Source: Roseburia sp. 499 (lineage in GTDB: Bacteria; Bacillota; Clostridia; Lachnospirales; Lachnospiraceae). Taken from it: DNA of 64,000 nucleotides. The DNA lies in contig NZ_CP135164.1 of NCBI RefSeq assembly GCF_001940225.2, positions 1,364,001 through 1,428,000 of the forward strand, in the 5' to 3' direction. The translations under genes and the position numbers were made by a program. Below are positions 25,830-35,147 of the stretch, one piece after another (within the stretch, counting starts at the first letter, position 1; every line of letters begins with the position of its first letter). Below the pieces are notes generated by a model. It was not told the origin of the DNA and searched no databases. It saw only the letters and a program-made list of their open reading frames with translations.

Positions 25830-26966
25830 ATGAACAATGAGTTATTAGAAGCGTTAAATATACTGGAAAAGGAAAAAGATATCAGCAAGGATACTTTATT
25901 AGAGGCGATTGAAAATTCTCTGATTACAGCATGCAAGAACCATTTCGGAAAATCAGATAACATCAAGGTAAATATCAATCCGGAGACATGTGAGTTTCAT
26001 GTGTATGCCGAAAAGACTGTTGTAGAAGAAGTGCAGGATGAGGCACTGGAGATTAGTCTTGGAAATGCAAAAATGGTAGATTCCCAGTATGAATTGGGAG
26101 ATATTGTAAATGTTGAGGTGAAATCCAAAGAATTTGGACGTATTGCAACACAGAATGCAAAGAATGTTATATTACAGAAGATTCGTGAAGAGGAAAGAAA
26201 AGTACTGTTTAATCAGTATTATGGAAAAGAAAAAGATGTTGTTACCGGTGTTGTACAACGTTATGTAGGGAAAAATATCAGTATTAATCTTGGAAAAGCA
26301 GATGCCATTTTAAGTGAAAATGAACAGGTGAAAGGTGAGGTGTTCCAGCCAACAGAACGAATCAAGGTATATATTTTGGAAGTAAAATCTACCTCCAAAG
26401 GACCAAAGATTTTGGTTTCCAGAACACATCCGGAATTAGTAAAACGTTTGTTTGAGTCAGAAGTAACGGAAGTAAAGGATGGTATTGTAGAGATTAAGAG
26501 TATTGCAAGAGAAGCTGGAAGCAGAACCAAAATCGCAGTATGGAGCAATGATCCGGATGTAGACCCGGTAGGTGCATGTGTCGGATTAAATGGAGCGAGA
26601 GTTAATGCTATTGTAAATGAACTTCGTGGAGAAAAAATTGATATTATCAATTGGAGTGATAATGCGGCAATGCTCATCGAGAATGCATTAAGTCCTGCAA
26701 AAGTTATTTCTGTTATCGCGGATGCAGAAGAAAAGACTGCAAAAGTAGTTGTTCCTGATTATCAATTATCATTGGCAATCGGAAAAGAAGGACAGAACGC
26801 AAGATTGGCAGCAAGACTGACCGGATTTAAGATTGATATTAAAAGTGAGACACAGGCAAGAGAAGCCGGAGACTTCATGGATTATGAAAATGATTATGAA
26901 GATGATTATGAGGATTACGAAGAGGAAGAATATACAGAAAAGGGTGAGTATGTAGAAGAGGAGTAG
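25830..26966 (+). CDS. nusA: Transcription elongation/termination factor NusA
   Basis: NusA binds RNA polymerase and modulates pausing and termination. 378 residues: N-terminal RNAP-binding domain (NNELLEALNILEKEKDISKD), S1 domain at about 130-200, two KH domains at about 205-345 (DPVGACVGLNGARVNAIVNE, AIGKEGQNARLAARLTG), then a very acidic tail (about 348-378) made of Asp/Glu/Tyr. The acidic tail replaces the C-terminal repeat domains of E. coli NusA and is seen in other clostridia. SD CAGGAGGA. Confidence 0.96.
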   Translation: MNNELLEALNILEKEKDISKDTLLEAIENSLITACKNHFGKSDNIKVNINPETCEFHVYAEKTVVEEVQDEALEISLGNAKMVDSQYELGDIVNVEVKSKEFGRIATQNAKNVILQKIREEERKVLFNQYYGKEKDVVTGVVQRYVGKNISINLGKADAILSENEQVKGEVFQPTERIKVYILEVKSTSKGPKILVSRTHPELVKRLFESEVTEVKDGIVEIKSIAREAGSRTKIAVWSNDPDVDPVGACVGLNGARVNAIVNELRGEKIDIINWSDNAAMLIENALSPAKVISVIADAEEKTAKVVVPDYQLSLAIGKEGQNARLAARLTGFKIDIKSETQAREAGDFMDYENDYEDDYEDYEEEEYTEKGEYVEEE

Positions 26967-26970
26967 GAGA

Positions 26971-27243
26971 ATGAGTAAAAAAATTCCCATGCGTCAATGC
27001 GTTGGATGCGGTGAAATGAAGAATAAGAAAGAAATGTTTCGTGTAATTAAAACTGCAGAAAACGAAATTCTTTTGGATACAACCGGAAAGAAAAATGGCA
27101 GAGGTGCATATATATGTCCAGATGAAGAATGTCTGAAAAAGGCAATTAAGACAAAAGGACTGGAACGCTCCTTAAAAACTGCCATACCACAGGAAGTAAT
27201 AGAGAATCTGACAAAGGAGATGGAAACCATTGCAGCAAGATAG
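26971..27243 (+). CDS. rnpM: YlxR/RnpM family RNA-binding protein
   Basis: 90 residues, DUF448. RQCVGCGEMKNKKEMFRVIK carries the conserved CVGC motif, followed by GRGAYICPDEECLKKAIK. Bacillus YlxR, renamed RnpM, binds and inhibits the RNase P RNA; the same role here is family inference. It starts 4 bases after nusA and its 3' end overlaps ylxQ by 14 bases, so the two are translationally coupled. Confidence 0.9.
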   Translation: MSKKIPMRQCVGCGEMKNKKEMFRVIKTAENEILLDTTGKKNGRGAYICPDEECLKKAIKTKGLERSLKTAIPQEVIENLTKEMETIAAR

Positions 27244-27550
27244 GATATTGTCCATGCTTGGTCTAGCAGCGAAAGCAGGGAAGGTAACAAGCGGCGAGTT
27301 TTCAACAGAAAAAGCAGTGAAAAGTGGTACAGCATTTCTTGTGTTGGTGTCAGAAGAGGCGTCTGATAATACAAGAAAAATGTTTCGCAATATGTGTTCC
27401 TTTTACCAGGTTCCGATGTATATATATGCTCCAAAAGAGGCATTAGGGCATGCCATTGGCAAACAGTTTCGGGCATCCGTTGCAGTATTGGATGAAGGAT
27501 TTGCGAAGAGTTTGGAGAAAAAATTAAAATTGTTAGAAAAAACGGAATAA
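27230..27550 (+). CDS. ylxQ: YlxQ, L7Ae-family RNA-binding protein
   Basis: 106 residues of the L7Ae/L30e/Gadd45 fold that binds kink-turn RNA. Typical features: [20 protein letters not shown] at the N-terminus and [16 protein letters not shown]. It starts with TTG at 27230 behind AAAGGAGA (27213-27220), inside the end of rnpM. Position between rnpM and infB is the conserved one. The cellular role of YlxQ is not settled. Confidence 0.88.
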   Translation: MQQDRILSMLGLAAKAGKVTSGEFSTEKAVKSGTAFLVLVSEEASDNTRKMFRNMCSFYQVPMYIYAPKEALGHAIGKQFRASVAVLDEGFAKSLEKKLKLLEKTE

Positions 27551-27566
27551 CGGAGGTAACAAGAGT

Positions 27567-30203
27567 ATGGCAAAAGTCAGAGTACATGAACTTGCAAAAG
27601 AGTTAAATATACAGTCAAAAGATATTATTAAATTTCTGGAAGAAAAAGATATTACAGGAAAGGTCGCAAACAGTTCTATTGAAGATGATGTGATTTCAAT
27701 GGTAAAAGCAAAGTTTTCTGATAAGACGGAAAAGGAAGCAGAGAACAAAGAGGTGCATAAGGAAGAGAACAAACAGGAGAAAAAGGCAGGAGAACGTCCA
27801 AAGAAAAAGTCAAGTATCACCGCAGTGTTCAATCCGCAGAATAGTAAGACAGCACCAAAACGCCCACAGCAGGGAGGAAGACCGGAAGGAAATCGTCCAC
27901 AGCGTTCACAGGCACAGAATACAGAGGGAAATCATCAGCAGAAAGCCCTGAACGAACAGAGACCGAGACCAGAAGGAAATCGTCCACAGAACGAACAGCA
28001 GCAGGGAGGAAGACCGGAAGGAAATCGTCCGCAACGTCCACAGCAGGGAGGAAGACCGGAAGGAAATCGCCCGCAGCGTCCACAGCAGGGAGGAAGACCG
28101 GAAGGAAATCGCCCGCAGCGCCCGCAGCAGGGAGGAAGACCGGAAGGAAATCGTTCACAGCGTCCACAGGGTGACAGAAATAATAACAGAAATGGACAGA
28201 ATCGTCCAAATAATCAGAAAAATCGTTTTGAACAGGAAATCAGTAAGTTGAATCAGAATTCTCCGGCACCGGTAGTGGAAGAACGCGGAAAAGAAAGCAG
28301 AGAACGGGATAACCGTAAAAATAATAATCAGCGTCATGAGAAAGATATTATGGGCAAGAAGCAGGAGCGATTTGATAACCTAGAAAAGAGCAACAAAAAG
28401 AAAAAACAACAGCAGCCGGCTCCGCAGCCGCAGCAGAAGGAAGAGGATACCATTAAGACAATTACCCTTCCTGAAAAAATGACAATTAAAGAACTGGCAG
28501 ACCGTATGAAAGTACAGGCGTCTGCAATTATTAAAAAGTTATTTTTACAGGGAAATATGGTAACTGTAAACAGTGAGATTACCTTTGAAGAAGCAGAAGA
28601 GATTGCACTGGAATTCAATTGTATCTGTGAAATGGAAGAAAAAGTAGATGTAATTGCGGAACTCTTAAAAGAAGAAGACGAAGATGAAGCTGTTATGGTA
28701 AAACGTCCTCCGGTTGTATGTGTTATGGGACACGTAGACCATGGTAAGACATCTCTTCTGGATGCGATACGTGATACCCACGTGATTGACCGCGAAGCAG
28801 GTGGAATTACTCAGCACATCGGAGCTTATATGGTAGAGTGTAATGGAGAAAAAATTACATTCTTAGATACACCGGGACATGAAGCATTTACTGCAATGCG
28901 TATGCGTGGTGCTAATTCTACTGATATTGCAATTCTTGTAGTAGCAGCAGATGATGGTGTTATGCCTCAGACAGTAGAGGCCATCAGTCATGCAAAGGCA
29001 GCAGGTGTAGAAATTATTGTTGCTGTTAATAAGATTGATAAGCCAAGTGCTAATATTGAACGAGTAAAACAAGAATTAGCAGAATATGAGCTAATTCCGG
29101 AAGACTGGGGTGGAAGTACCATTTTCGTACCGGTGTCAGCACATACACATGAAGGTATTGAACAGCTTTTGGAAATGGTTCTTTTAACAGCAGAAATCTG
29201 TGAATTAAAGGCAAATCCAAAGCGAAATGCAAGAGGTGTTGTCATTGAAGCACAATTGGATAAGGGAAGAGGTTCTGTTGCCACTGTTCTAGTACAAAAA
29301 GGTACATTACATGTTGGTGAACCGATTGCTTGTGGAAGTTGTTATGGTAAAGTCAGAGCCATGATTGATGATAAAGGCAGACGAGTAAAGGAAGCAGGTC
29401 CTTCTACACCAGTGGAAATATTAGGTTTGAATAATGTACCAAATGCTGGGGAAATCTTTGTATGTACAGGTTCTGAAAAGGAAGCGAAGAGCTTTGCTGA
29501 GACCTTTATTTCAGAAGGAAGAGAAAGAATGTTAGAGGAGACAAAGTCCAGAATGTCTCTGGATGATTTATTCTCACAGATTCAGTCTGGTAATGTAAAA
29601 GAACTTCCAATTATTGTAAAAGCAGATGTTCAGGGTTCTGTAGAAGCAGTAAAACAGAGTTTAGTAAAACTTTCCAATGAGGAAGTTGTGGTAAAGGTAA
29701 TCCATGGTGGCGTTGGTGCTATTAATGAATCTGATGTAAGCTTGGCATCTGCATCTAATGCGATTATTATTGGATTTAATGTACGTCCGGATGCAACTGC
29801 TAAAGCAACTGCAGAGAGGGAAGGCGTAGACGTCAGATTGTATAAGGTAATCTACAATGCTATTGAGGATGTTCAGGCAGCTATGAAAGGAATGCTTGAT
29901 CCTGTATTTGAAGAAAAGGTTCTGGGTCATGCAGAGGTGCGTCAGATATTCAAAGCTTCAGGAGTAGGAAATATTGCCGGTTCCTATGTATTGGATGGTG
30001 TATTCCAGAGAGGCTGCAAAATTCGTATTTCTCGTGAAGGAGAACAGATTTTTGAAGGCGATCTTGCATCCTTAAAGAGATTTAAAGATGATGTAAAAGA
30101 AGTAAAAGCAGGATATGAATGCGGTCTTGTTTTTGAAGGATTCAATGATATTCAGGAACTGGATGTGGTAGAGGCATATACCATGGTCGAGGTTCCAAGA
30201 TAA
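27567..30203 (+). CDS. infB: Translation initiation factor IF-2
   Basis: GTPase that brings fMet-tRNA to the 30S subunit. 878 residues. An IF2-N domain ([20 protein letters not shown]) opens the protein, then about 240 residues of low-complexity Gln/Arg/Gly/Asn/Pro sequence including four exact-length 14-residue tandem repeats (residues 145-200), a second IF2-N-like helix bundle near 293-345, and the G domain with P-loop GHVDHGKTS (388-396), [12 protein letters not shown], followed by domains II, III and IV. The repeat-rich linker is the unusual part and is expected to be disordered. Confidence 0.97.
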   Translation: MAKVRVHELAKELNIQSKDIIKFLEEKDITGKVANSSIEDDVISMVKAKFSDKTEKEAENKEVHKEENKQEKKAGERPKKKSSITAVFNPQNSKTAPKRPQQGGRPEGNRPQRSQAQNTEGNHQQKALNEQRPRPEGNRPQNEQQQGGRPEGNRPQRPQQGGRPEGNRPQRPQQGGRPEGNRPQRPQQGGRPEGNRSQRPQGDRNNNRNGQNRPNNQKNRFEQEISKLNQNSPAPVVEERGKESRERDNRKNNNQRHEKDIMGKKQERFDNLEKSNKKKKQQQPAPQPQQKEEDTIKTITLPEKMTIKELADRMKVQASAIIKKLFLQGNMVTVNSEITFEEAEEIALEFNCICEMEEKVDVIAELLKEEDEDEAVMVKRPPVVCVMGHVDHGKTSLLDAIRDTHVIDREAGGITQHIGAYMVECNGEKITFLDTPGHEAFTAMRMRGANSTDIAILVVAADDGVMPQTVEAISHAKAAGVEIIVAVNKIDKPSANIERVKQELAEYELIPEDWGGSTIFVPVSAHTHEGIEQLLEMVLLTAEICELKANPKRNARGVVIEAQLDKGRGSVATVLVQKGTLHVGEPIACGSCYGKVRAMIDDKGRRVKEAGPSTPVEILGLNNVPNAGEIFVCTGSEKEAKSFAETFISEGRERMLEETKSRMSLDDLFSQIQSGNVKELPIIVKADVQGSVEAVKQSLVKLSNEEVVVKVIHGGVGAINESDVSLASASNAIIIGFNVRPDATAKATAEREGVDVRLYKVIYNAIEDVQAAMKGMLDPVFEEKVLGHAEVRQIFKASGVGNIAGSYVLDGVFQRGCKIRISREGEQIFEGDLASLKRFKDDVKEVKAGYECGLVFEGFNDIQELDVVEAYTMVEVPR
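27999..28166 (+). repeat. Four tandem 42-bp repeats inside infB
   Basis: Units at 27999-28040, 28041-28082, 28083-28124 and 28125-28166, each encoding [14 protein letters not shown] (last unit with one Pro-to-Ser change). A separated, related copy starts near 27867, and degenerate ones occur between. Near-identity at DNA level suggests recent slippage or unequal recombination. Confidence 0.93.
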
Positions 30204-30219
30204 GATTTGAGGAAAAAAT

Positions 30220-30576
30220 ATGAGAAAAAATAGTATTAAAAATACAAGAGTCAACGGAGAGGTTCTTAGAGAATTAAGCAATATTATTCGTGGTGAGATT
30301 AAGGACCCAAGAATCAATCCAATGACCTCTGTAGTAGCAGTTGAGGTGGCCCCGGATTTAAAGAGCTGTAAGGCATATATCAGTGTATTAGGCGATGAAG
30401 AATCTCAGAAGGATACATTGGCAGGATTAAAAAGTGCAGAAGGGTATATTCGGAGCAAGCTTGCAAAGAATATCAATTTGAGAAATACACCGGAGATTCG
30501 TTTTGTATTGGACCAGTCCATTGAATATGGTGTTAATATGTCAAAACTGATTGATGATGTAAATAAGGAGCAGTAA
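30220..30576 (+). CDS. rbfA: Ribosome-binding factor A
   Basis: RbfA, 118 residues, a KH-type 30S assembly factor. RVNGEVLRELSNIIRGEIKD at the N-terminus, DPRINPMTSVVAVEVAPDL and the C-terminal TPEIRFVLDQSIEYG are diagnostic. It is 16 bases after infB and 2 bases before the DHH phosphoesterase gene. Confidence 0.96.
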   Translation: MRKNSIKNTRVNGEVLRELSNIIRGEIKDPRINPMTSVVAVEVAPDLKSCKAYISVLGDEESQKDTLAGLKSAEGYIRSKLAKNINLRNTPEIRFVLDQSIEYGVNMSKLIDDVNKEQ

Positions 30577-30578
30577 AT

Positions 30579-31526
30579 ATGGAAAATCTGGCTTCACAGC
30601 TGGAACAGGTAGAGACAGTTGCCATTGCCGGACATGTGCGTCCGGATGGTGACTGTGTGGGCTCCTGTCTGGCAACTTATAATTATATAAAGACGTGGTA
30701 TCCGGATATTCAGGTAGATGTGTATCTGGAGCCTATTCCAAATATATTCAAATTTTTGAAGAATGCGGATCAGATACATCATAGTTATGAATCTGATCAA
30801 AAATATGACCTGTGCATCGTACAAGACTGCGGAGATACCGGGAGACTTGGAAATGCAGTGAAATATTTTGAAACAGCGAAAAAAACAGTATGTATTGACC
30901 ATCATGTAAGCAATGCTAGTTTTGCGGACGAGAATTATATTTTCCCAGAAGCAAGTTCTACATCTGAGTTGATTTTCGAATTGTTAGAAGAAGAGCGAAT
31001 TACCAAAGAAATTGCAGAGTGTATTTATGTGGGTATGGTACACGATACCGGAGTATTCCAGTATTCCTGTACTTCTGCCAAGACAATGAATATTGCCGGA
31101 AGACTGATGGAAAAAGGAATCGATTTTTCGAAAATCGTAGATGATACTTTTTATACAAAAACGTTTGAGCAAAATAAAATTCTGGGACGTGCTCTATTAA
31201 ATAGTGAACTTTATCTGGATGGAGCATGTATTGCTACGGTAATTTCTAAAAAGGAAATGGAAGAATATGGTGTGCTTCCAAAGCATTTAGAAGGTATTGT
31301 GAGCCAATTACGCGTGACAAAAAATGTAGAAGTTGCGGTATTTTTATATGAAAATGAAGATGGAACCTGGAAGGTAAGCATGCGTTCTAATGGAAAGATT
31401 GATGTGGCATCTATTGCCATGAAACATCAGGGCGGTGGACATGTCAGAGCAGCAGGAGTTACTATGACAGGTATACCGGAAGAAATCATTTCTGTTTTGT
31501 GCAAAGAAATAAAGGAGCAGTTATAG
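30579..31526 (+). CDS. nrnA: DHH/DHHA1 phosphoesterase, NrnA-like (nanoRNase / pAp phosphatase)
   Basis: 315 residues. DHH domain motifs: AIAGHVRPDGDCVGSCLA, VQDCGDTGRLG, the name-giving CIDHHVSN, and VGMVHDTGVFQYS. A C-terminal DHHA1 domain holds GGGHVRAAGVTM. NrnA degrades 2-5-mer RNA from the end and dephosphorylates 3'-phosphoadenosine 5'-phosphate. Position between rbfA and truB is common in Clostridia. Family relatives include c-di-AMP phosphodiesterases, but no GGDEF/PAS region is attached here, which favours NrnA. Confidence 0.9.
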   Translation: MENLASQLEQVETVAIAGHVRPDGDCVGSCLATYNYIKTWYPDIQVDVYLEPIPNIFKFLKNADQIHHSYESDQKYDLCIVQDCGDTGRLGNAVKYFETAKKTVCIDHHVSNASFADENYIFPEASSTSELIFELLEEERITKEIAECIYVGMVHDTGVFQYSCTSAKTMNIAGRLMEKGIDFSKIVDDTFYTKTFEQNKILGRALLNSELYLDGACIATVISKKEMEEYGVLPKHLEGIVSQLRVTKNVEVAVFLYENEDGTWKVSMRSNGKIDVASIAMKHQGGGHVRAAGVTMTGIPEEIISVLCKEIKEQL

Positions 31527-31533
31527 TGAAACG

Positions 31534-32466
31534 ATGATTAGTGGAATTATCAATGTGTATAAAGAAAAGGGCTATACTTCTCATGATGTGGTAGCAAAGC
31601 TTCGGAGAATTTTGAATCAAAAGAAAATCGGACATACTGGGACTCTTGATCCGGATGCGGAAGGAGTTCTTCCTGTTTGTCTTGGAAAGGCAACCAGAGT
31701 ATGCGATATGCTTACAGAAAAGGATAAAGTGTACGAGGCAGTTCTGTTATTTGGAAAGAAAACAGATACTCAGGATACGACGGGAAATGTACTGGAAGAA
31801 AAAGAAGTTGCCTGCACAGAAGAACAAGTGCGAGAAGTAGTAAAATCCTTTGTAGGGACTTATGCACAAATTCCGCCTATGTATTCCGCACTTAAGGTAA
31901 ATGGGAAAAAGCTTTGTGATTTGGCAAGAGCAGGGATTGAAGTGGAAAGAAAACCGCGAGAGGTGACAATTTTTTCTATTGACATAGAAGAGATAGAGTT
32001 GCCCAGAGTGAAAATGCTTGTGCATTGTTCAAAAGGAACGTATATACGCACTCTTTGTCATGATATAGGAGCAAAGCTTGGATGTGGCGGATGCATGGAA
32101 TCCTTGTTGCGTACAAAGGTAGCACAATTCACGTTAGAACATTCTTTACGACTTAATGAAATTGAAGAAAAAGTACAAAAACTTCGTCAGGAAACAGTTC
32201 AGGAGCTTACAGCAGAAAGTCTGGGAAATATAGTTACCAAAACAGATGAGGTTTTTGAAGGATATCCAAAGTTGTACGCAAAAGAAGGGGTTGAAAAGAT
32301 GCTTTATAATGGAAATGCCATGCAACCAGAATGGATAGAAGGATGGCAAGATTCTTTGCAGCAAGAGAAAATTCGCCTTTATGACCAAAAACAAAATTTT
32401 ATTGGTATCTATCAGTATAACAATAAGTATATGGATATCAGACCCATTAAGATTTTTATGGAATAG
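31534..32466 (+). CDS. truB: tRNA pseudouridine(55) synthase
   Basis: TruB converts U55 in the T-loop of tRNAs. 310 residues. GIINVYKEKGYTSHDVVAKL and GHTGTLDPDAEGVLPVC, with catalytic Asp39 in GTLDP; YAQIPPMYSALKVNGKKLCD and RTLCHDIG follow. ATG 31534 is the only in-frame start near the SD AAAGGAG (31510-31516); spacing is long (about 17 bases). A GTG nearer the SD runs into a stop after three codons. Confidence 0.94.
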   Translation: MISGIINVYKEKGYTSHDVVAKLRRILNQKKIGHTGTLDPDAEGVLPVCLGKATRVCDMLTEKDKVYEAVLLFGKKTDTQDTTGNVLEEKEVACTEEQVREVVKSFVGTYAQIPPMYSALKVNGKKLCDLARAGIEVERKPREVTIFSIDIEEIELPRVKMLVHCSKGTYIRTLCHDIGAKLGCGGCMESLLRTKVAQFTLEHSLRLNEIEEKVQKLRQETVQELTAESLGNIVTKTDEVFEGYPKLYAKEGVEKMLYNGNAMQPEWIEGWQDSLQQEKIRLYDQKQNFIGIYQYNNKYMDIRPIKIFME

Positions 32467-32475
32467 GACAGAATA

Positions 32476-33405
32476 ATGGAATACATAAAAGGGACAACAA
32501 GATTTAAAATAGAAGAACCTACGGTGTTGTCTTTGGGAAAGTTTGATGGACTTCACCGGGGGCATGAATTATTAATGGATTATGTGTTTCGAAAGAAACA
32601 GGAAGGATTGAAGGCTGTTATTTTTACCTTCGATATTCCGCCAAAGAAAAATGTGGAACGTGTGAATGCAAAGGTACTTACTACGAATCAAGAAAAGAGT
32701 AGGCTCTTTGAAAGTATTGGTATCGATTATTTGATTGAGTGTCCGTTCACTCAGGAAGTTATGTGCATGGAGCCGGAACTGTTTATTGAGATGGTAGTAA
32801 AGCAACTCAATGTGAAATGTTTGGTGGTAGGAAAAGATTTTCATTTTGGGCACAACCGACGTGGTGATTATCGGATGCTTCAGCAATACGCTTCTGAATA
32901 TGGTTATGAAGTAGAAGTTGTAGATAAGATGCAGGAAGATGGAAGAGATATAAGTAGCACGTTTGTAAGAGAACAGATTGTAGCTGGAAATATCGAAAAG
33001 GCAAACGAACTTTTAGGGTATCGGTATTTTGTGGAAGGTTCCATACTTCATGGCAGAAAGATGGGAAGAGCAGTGCTTGGGATTCCTACCATTAATCTGA
33101 TTCCAACAGAGGAAAAGCTGTTGCCGCCATATGGGGTTTATCTTTCTATAACAGAATGGAACGGGAGAGCGTATCCGGGGATTACGAATATTGGGTGTAA
33201 GCCTACTGTAGAAGGAAATAATCCAGTAGGGGTGGAAACCCATATTTTTGATTTTGATGAAGACATTTACGGAAGAGAAGTAAAGGTAAGCTTTATCAGC
33301 AAAATGCGGGAAGAAAGAAAGTTTGAATCATTGGATGCTTTAAAGAGACAGATGATACATGATGTTGCATTTGGAAAACAATATTTCAGAGAAAATCAAA
33401 GGTGA
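32476..33405 (+). CDS. ribF: Bifunctional riboflavin kinase / FAD synthetase
   Basis: Makes FMN from riboflavin and FAD from FMN. 309 residues. The N-terminal nucleotidyltransferase has LGKFDGLHRGHE (HxGH-type) and DFHFGHNRRGD, ending with ISSTFVREQI-like (here ISSTFVREQI). The C-terminal kinase shows GRKMGRAVLGIPTINL and PGITNIGCKPTVEG. It lies 9 bases after truB, conserved order. Rnf and the flavoprotein at 55.7 kb are consumers of its products in this window. Confidence 0.95.
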   Translation: MEYIKGTTRFKIEEPTVLSLGKFDGLHRGHELLMDYVFRKKQEGLKAVIFTFDIPPKKNVERVNAKVLTTNQEKSRLFESIGIDYLIECPFTQEVMCMEPELFIEMVVKQLNVKCLVVGKDFHFGHNRRGDYRMLQQYASEYGYEVEVVDKMQEDGRDISSTFVREQIVAGNIEKANELLGYRYFVEGSILHGRKMGRAVLGIPTINLIPTEEKLLPPYGVYLSITEWNGRAYPGITNIGCKPTVEGNNPVGVETHIFDFDEDIYGREVKVSFISKMREERKFESLDALKRQMIHDVAFGKQYFRENQR

Positions 33406-33410
33406 ATGAT

Positions 33411-35042
33411 ATGGAACTTATTTTAACATTGTTAGGTGGTCTTGGACTGTTTTTATTTGGAATGACCTTTATGAGTCAGGGATTACAGAAGGCAGCGGGT
33501 GCAAAACTTCGAAATATATTAGAGGTAATGACAAAGAACAAACTAATTGCTGTTGTTTTCGGAGCATTGTTTACTGCGATAATCCAGTCTTCGGGAGCAA
33601 CTACTGTAATGGTGGTAAGCTTCGTAAATGCTGGAATTATGTCGCTGGCGCAGTCAATAGGAATTATTTTTGGTGCCAATATTGGTACAACAATTACTTC
33701 TCAATTAGTGGCATTTAATCTTACAGGAATTGCACCGTTTATTCTATTTGTGGGAGCGGTACTCATGATGTTTGGACGAAAGCCGATGATGAAGAAAATA
33801 GGTGAAGTTATTCTGGGCTTTGGAGCACTTTTTATGGGAATTAGCATGATGAAGGATGCTATGGCCGACTTGAGAAATTATCAGTCTGTTCTTAATGTAC
33901 TTGGAAGTCTGGATAATCCGTTGCTTGGAATATTGATGGGAACAGTCATTACGATTATCGTACAGAGTTCTTCGGTAACAGTAAGTATCTTGCTTTTAAT
34001 GGCTGGGCAGGGGTTGGTAGACCTTTCTGTTTGCTTCTATGTTATATTAGGTTGTAATATAGGTTCTTGTACACCGGCAGTTTTGGCAAGTCTTGATGCA
34101 AGGAAAGATGCAAAACGTGCGGCTTTGATTCATGTGATGTTCAATGTGTTTGGCATGGTGATTATTGGATTGTTGTTAGTCTTTGGTATGCAGTATTTTG
34201 AATCTTTTATTTTAAAGATTTCTGGTGCAGACGTAGGCCGATGTGTAGCAAATGCAGATACCTTGTTTAAGATATTCCAGACTGTTATTTTCCTTCCGAT
34301 GTCAGCACAGTTTGTTGCTTTGACTAAGATGATAATTCCGGGTGAGGATAAAAAGAATCAGGATTATCAGTTGTTATATATTGGAAAGCAGAATATTTTC
34401 TCACCATCGACTGCTGTGGTAGAAACTACACAGGAAATTGAACATATGGCAAAATTGGCATATGAGAATTTACAGCTTTCCATGGAAGGATTTTTTGATG
34501 GAACAGAAGAAAAGATTCAGAAAGTATATGAAACAGAAAAGCAGATAGATTTTCTAAGTCATGAAATCACCGATTATCTTGTGAAAATCAATCAGTTGCA
34601 GCTTCCGGTAGCAGATGCGCAGAGAATTGGCGGTCTGTTTCATGTGGTAAGTGATGTTGAAAGAATCGGAGACCATGCAGAGAATATTGCAGATGCGGCA
34701 GTGAAGTGCAGAGCAGATGGTATTTCTTTTACCAAAAAAGGAACAAAGGAAATACTTCAAATGCATGAAAGAGCATTGTTGATATTTAAAGAATCTATGG
34801 AGATGTTCATTACGCAGAATATAGAAAAGCAAGATGAAATATTAAATTTAGAGAATAGTATTGACCGTATGGAGCGTGAGCTGCAACAGAATCATGTAAA
34901 ACGTATGGCAAAGGGAAAATGTTCTCCGATGGCAGGTATTATTTTTACAGATCTAGTAACTGGTTTAGAACGCATTGGTGACCATTCCACGAATATTGCA
35001 TTTTCTATTTTGGAAAAGGATCCGGAAGAGGAAGATGTGTAA
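33411..35042 (+). CDS. Na+/phosphate symporter family protein with PhoU domain
   Basis: 543 residues. The membrane half (about 1-310) has two inverted Na_Pi_cotrans repeats with the QSS signature in each: IQSSGATTVMVVSF and VQSSSVTVSILLL. The C-terminal cytoplasmic half (about 340-540) is a PhoU-like helical bundle with RIGDHAENIAD and ERIGDHSTNIA. Family proteins take up or export phosphate with sodium; the direction is not readable. ATG 33411 preferred over GTG 33402 because AAAGGTG (33398-33404) is correctly spaced for it. Last gene of the rimP operon; no terminator is visible after it. Confidence 0.88.
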   Translation: MELILTLLGGLGLFLFGMTFMSQGLQKAAGAKLRNILEVMTKNKLIAVVFGALFTAIIQSSGATTVMVVSFVNAGIMSLAQSIGIIFGANIGTTITSQLVAFNLTGIAPFILFVGAVLMMFGRKPMMKKIGEVILGFGALFMGISMMKDAMADLRNYQSVLNVLGSLDNPLLGILMGTVITIIVQSSSVTVSILLLMAGQGLVDLSVCFYVILGCNIGSCTPAVLASLDARKDAKRAALIHVMFNVFGMVIIGLLLVFGMQYFESFILKISGADVGRCVANADTLFKIFQTVIFLPMSAQFVALTKMIIPGEDKKNQDYQLLYIGKQNIFSPSTAVVETTQEIEHMAKLAYENLQLSMEGFFDGTEEKIQKVYETEKQIDFLSHEITDYLVKINQLQLPVADAQRIGGLFHVVSDVERIGDHAENIADAAVKCRADGISFTKKGTKEILQMHERALLIFKESMEMFITQNIEKQDEILNLENSIDRMERELQQNHVKRMAKGKCSPMAGIIFTDLVTGLERIGDHSTNIAFSILEKDPEEEDV

Positions 35043-35045
35043 AAT

Positions 35046-35062
35046 GTTACATAAATGTTACA
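35046..35062 (+). promoter_or_regulatory. Pho-box-like direct repeat
   Basis: GTTACA at 35046-35051 and GTTACA at 35057-35062, an exact 6-base repeat with 11-base period, ending 6 bases before a consensus -35. Bacillus PhoP boxes are TTAACA-like repeats with the same 11-base period. The match is suggestive and not proof. Confidence 0.5.
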
Positions 35063-35068
35063 GAATGC

Positions 35069-35097
35069 TTGACAGTGTAATCTTTAGTTGATATAAT
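35069..35097 (+). promoter_or_regulatory. Consensus sigma-A promoter of the NlpC/P60 gene
   Basis: TTGACA at 35069-35074, 17-base spacer, TATAAT at 35092-35097. Both hexamers are exact consensus, 51 bases before the ATG. Confidence 0.88.
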
Positions 35098-35147
35098 AAC
35101 CGAGAATTATGTTGGGATGAGTAAGAGATTCAGTATGGAGGTCAGCC

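Noticed and set aside
27867..28166. Repeats considered as a CRISPR array
   Set aside because: Units are contiguous without unique spacers and are in frame within IF2.
27829..28209. Minus-strand open frame opposite the infB repeats, giving a repeated [18 protein letters not shown] product
   Set aside because: The repeat pattern is just the reverse complement of the infB tandem repeats; no start signals.
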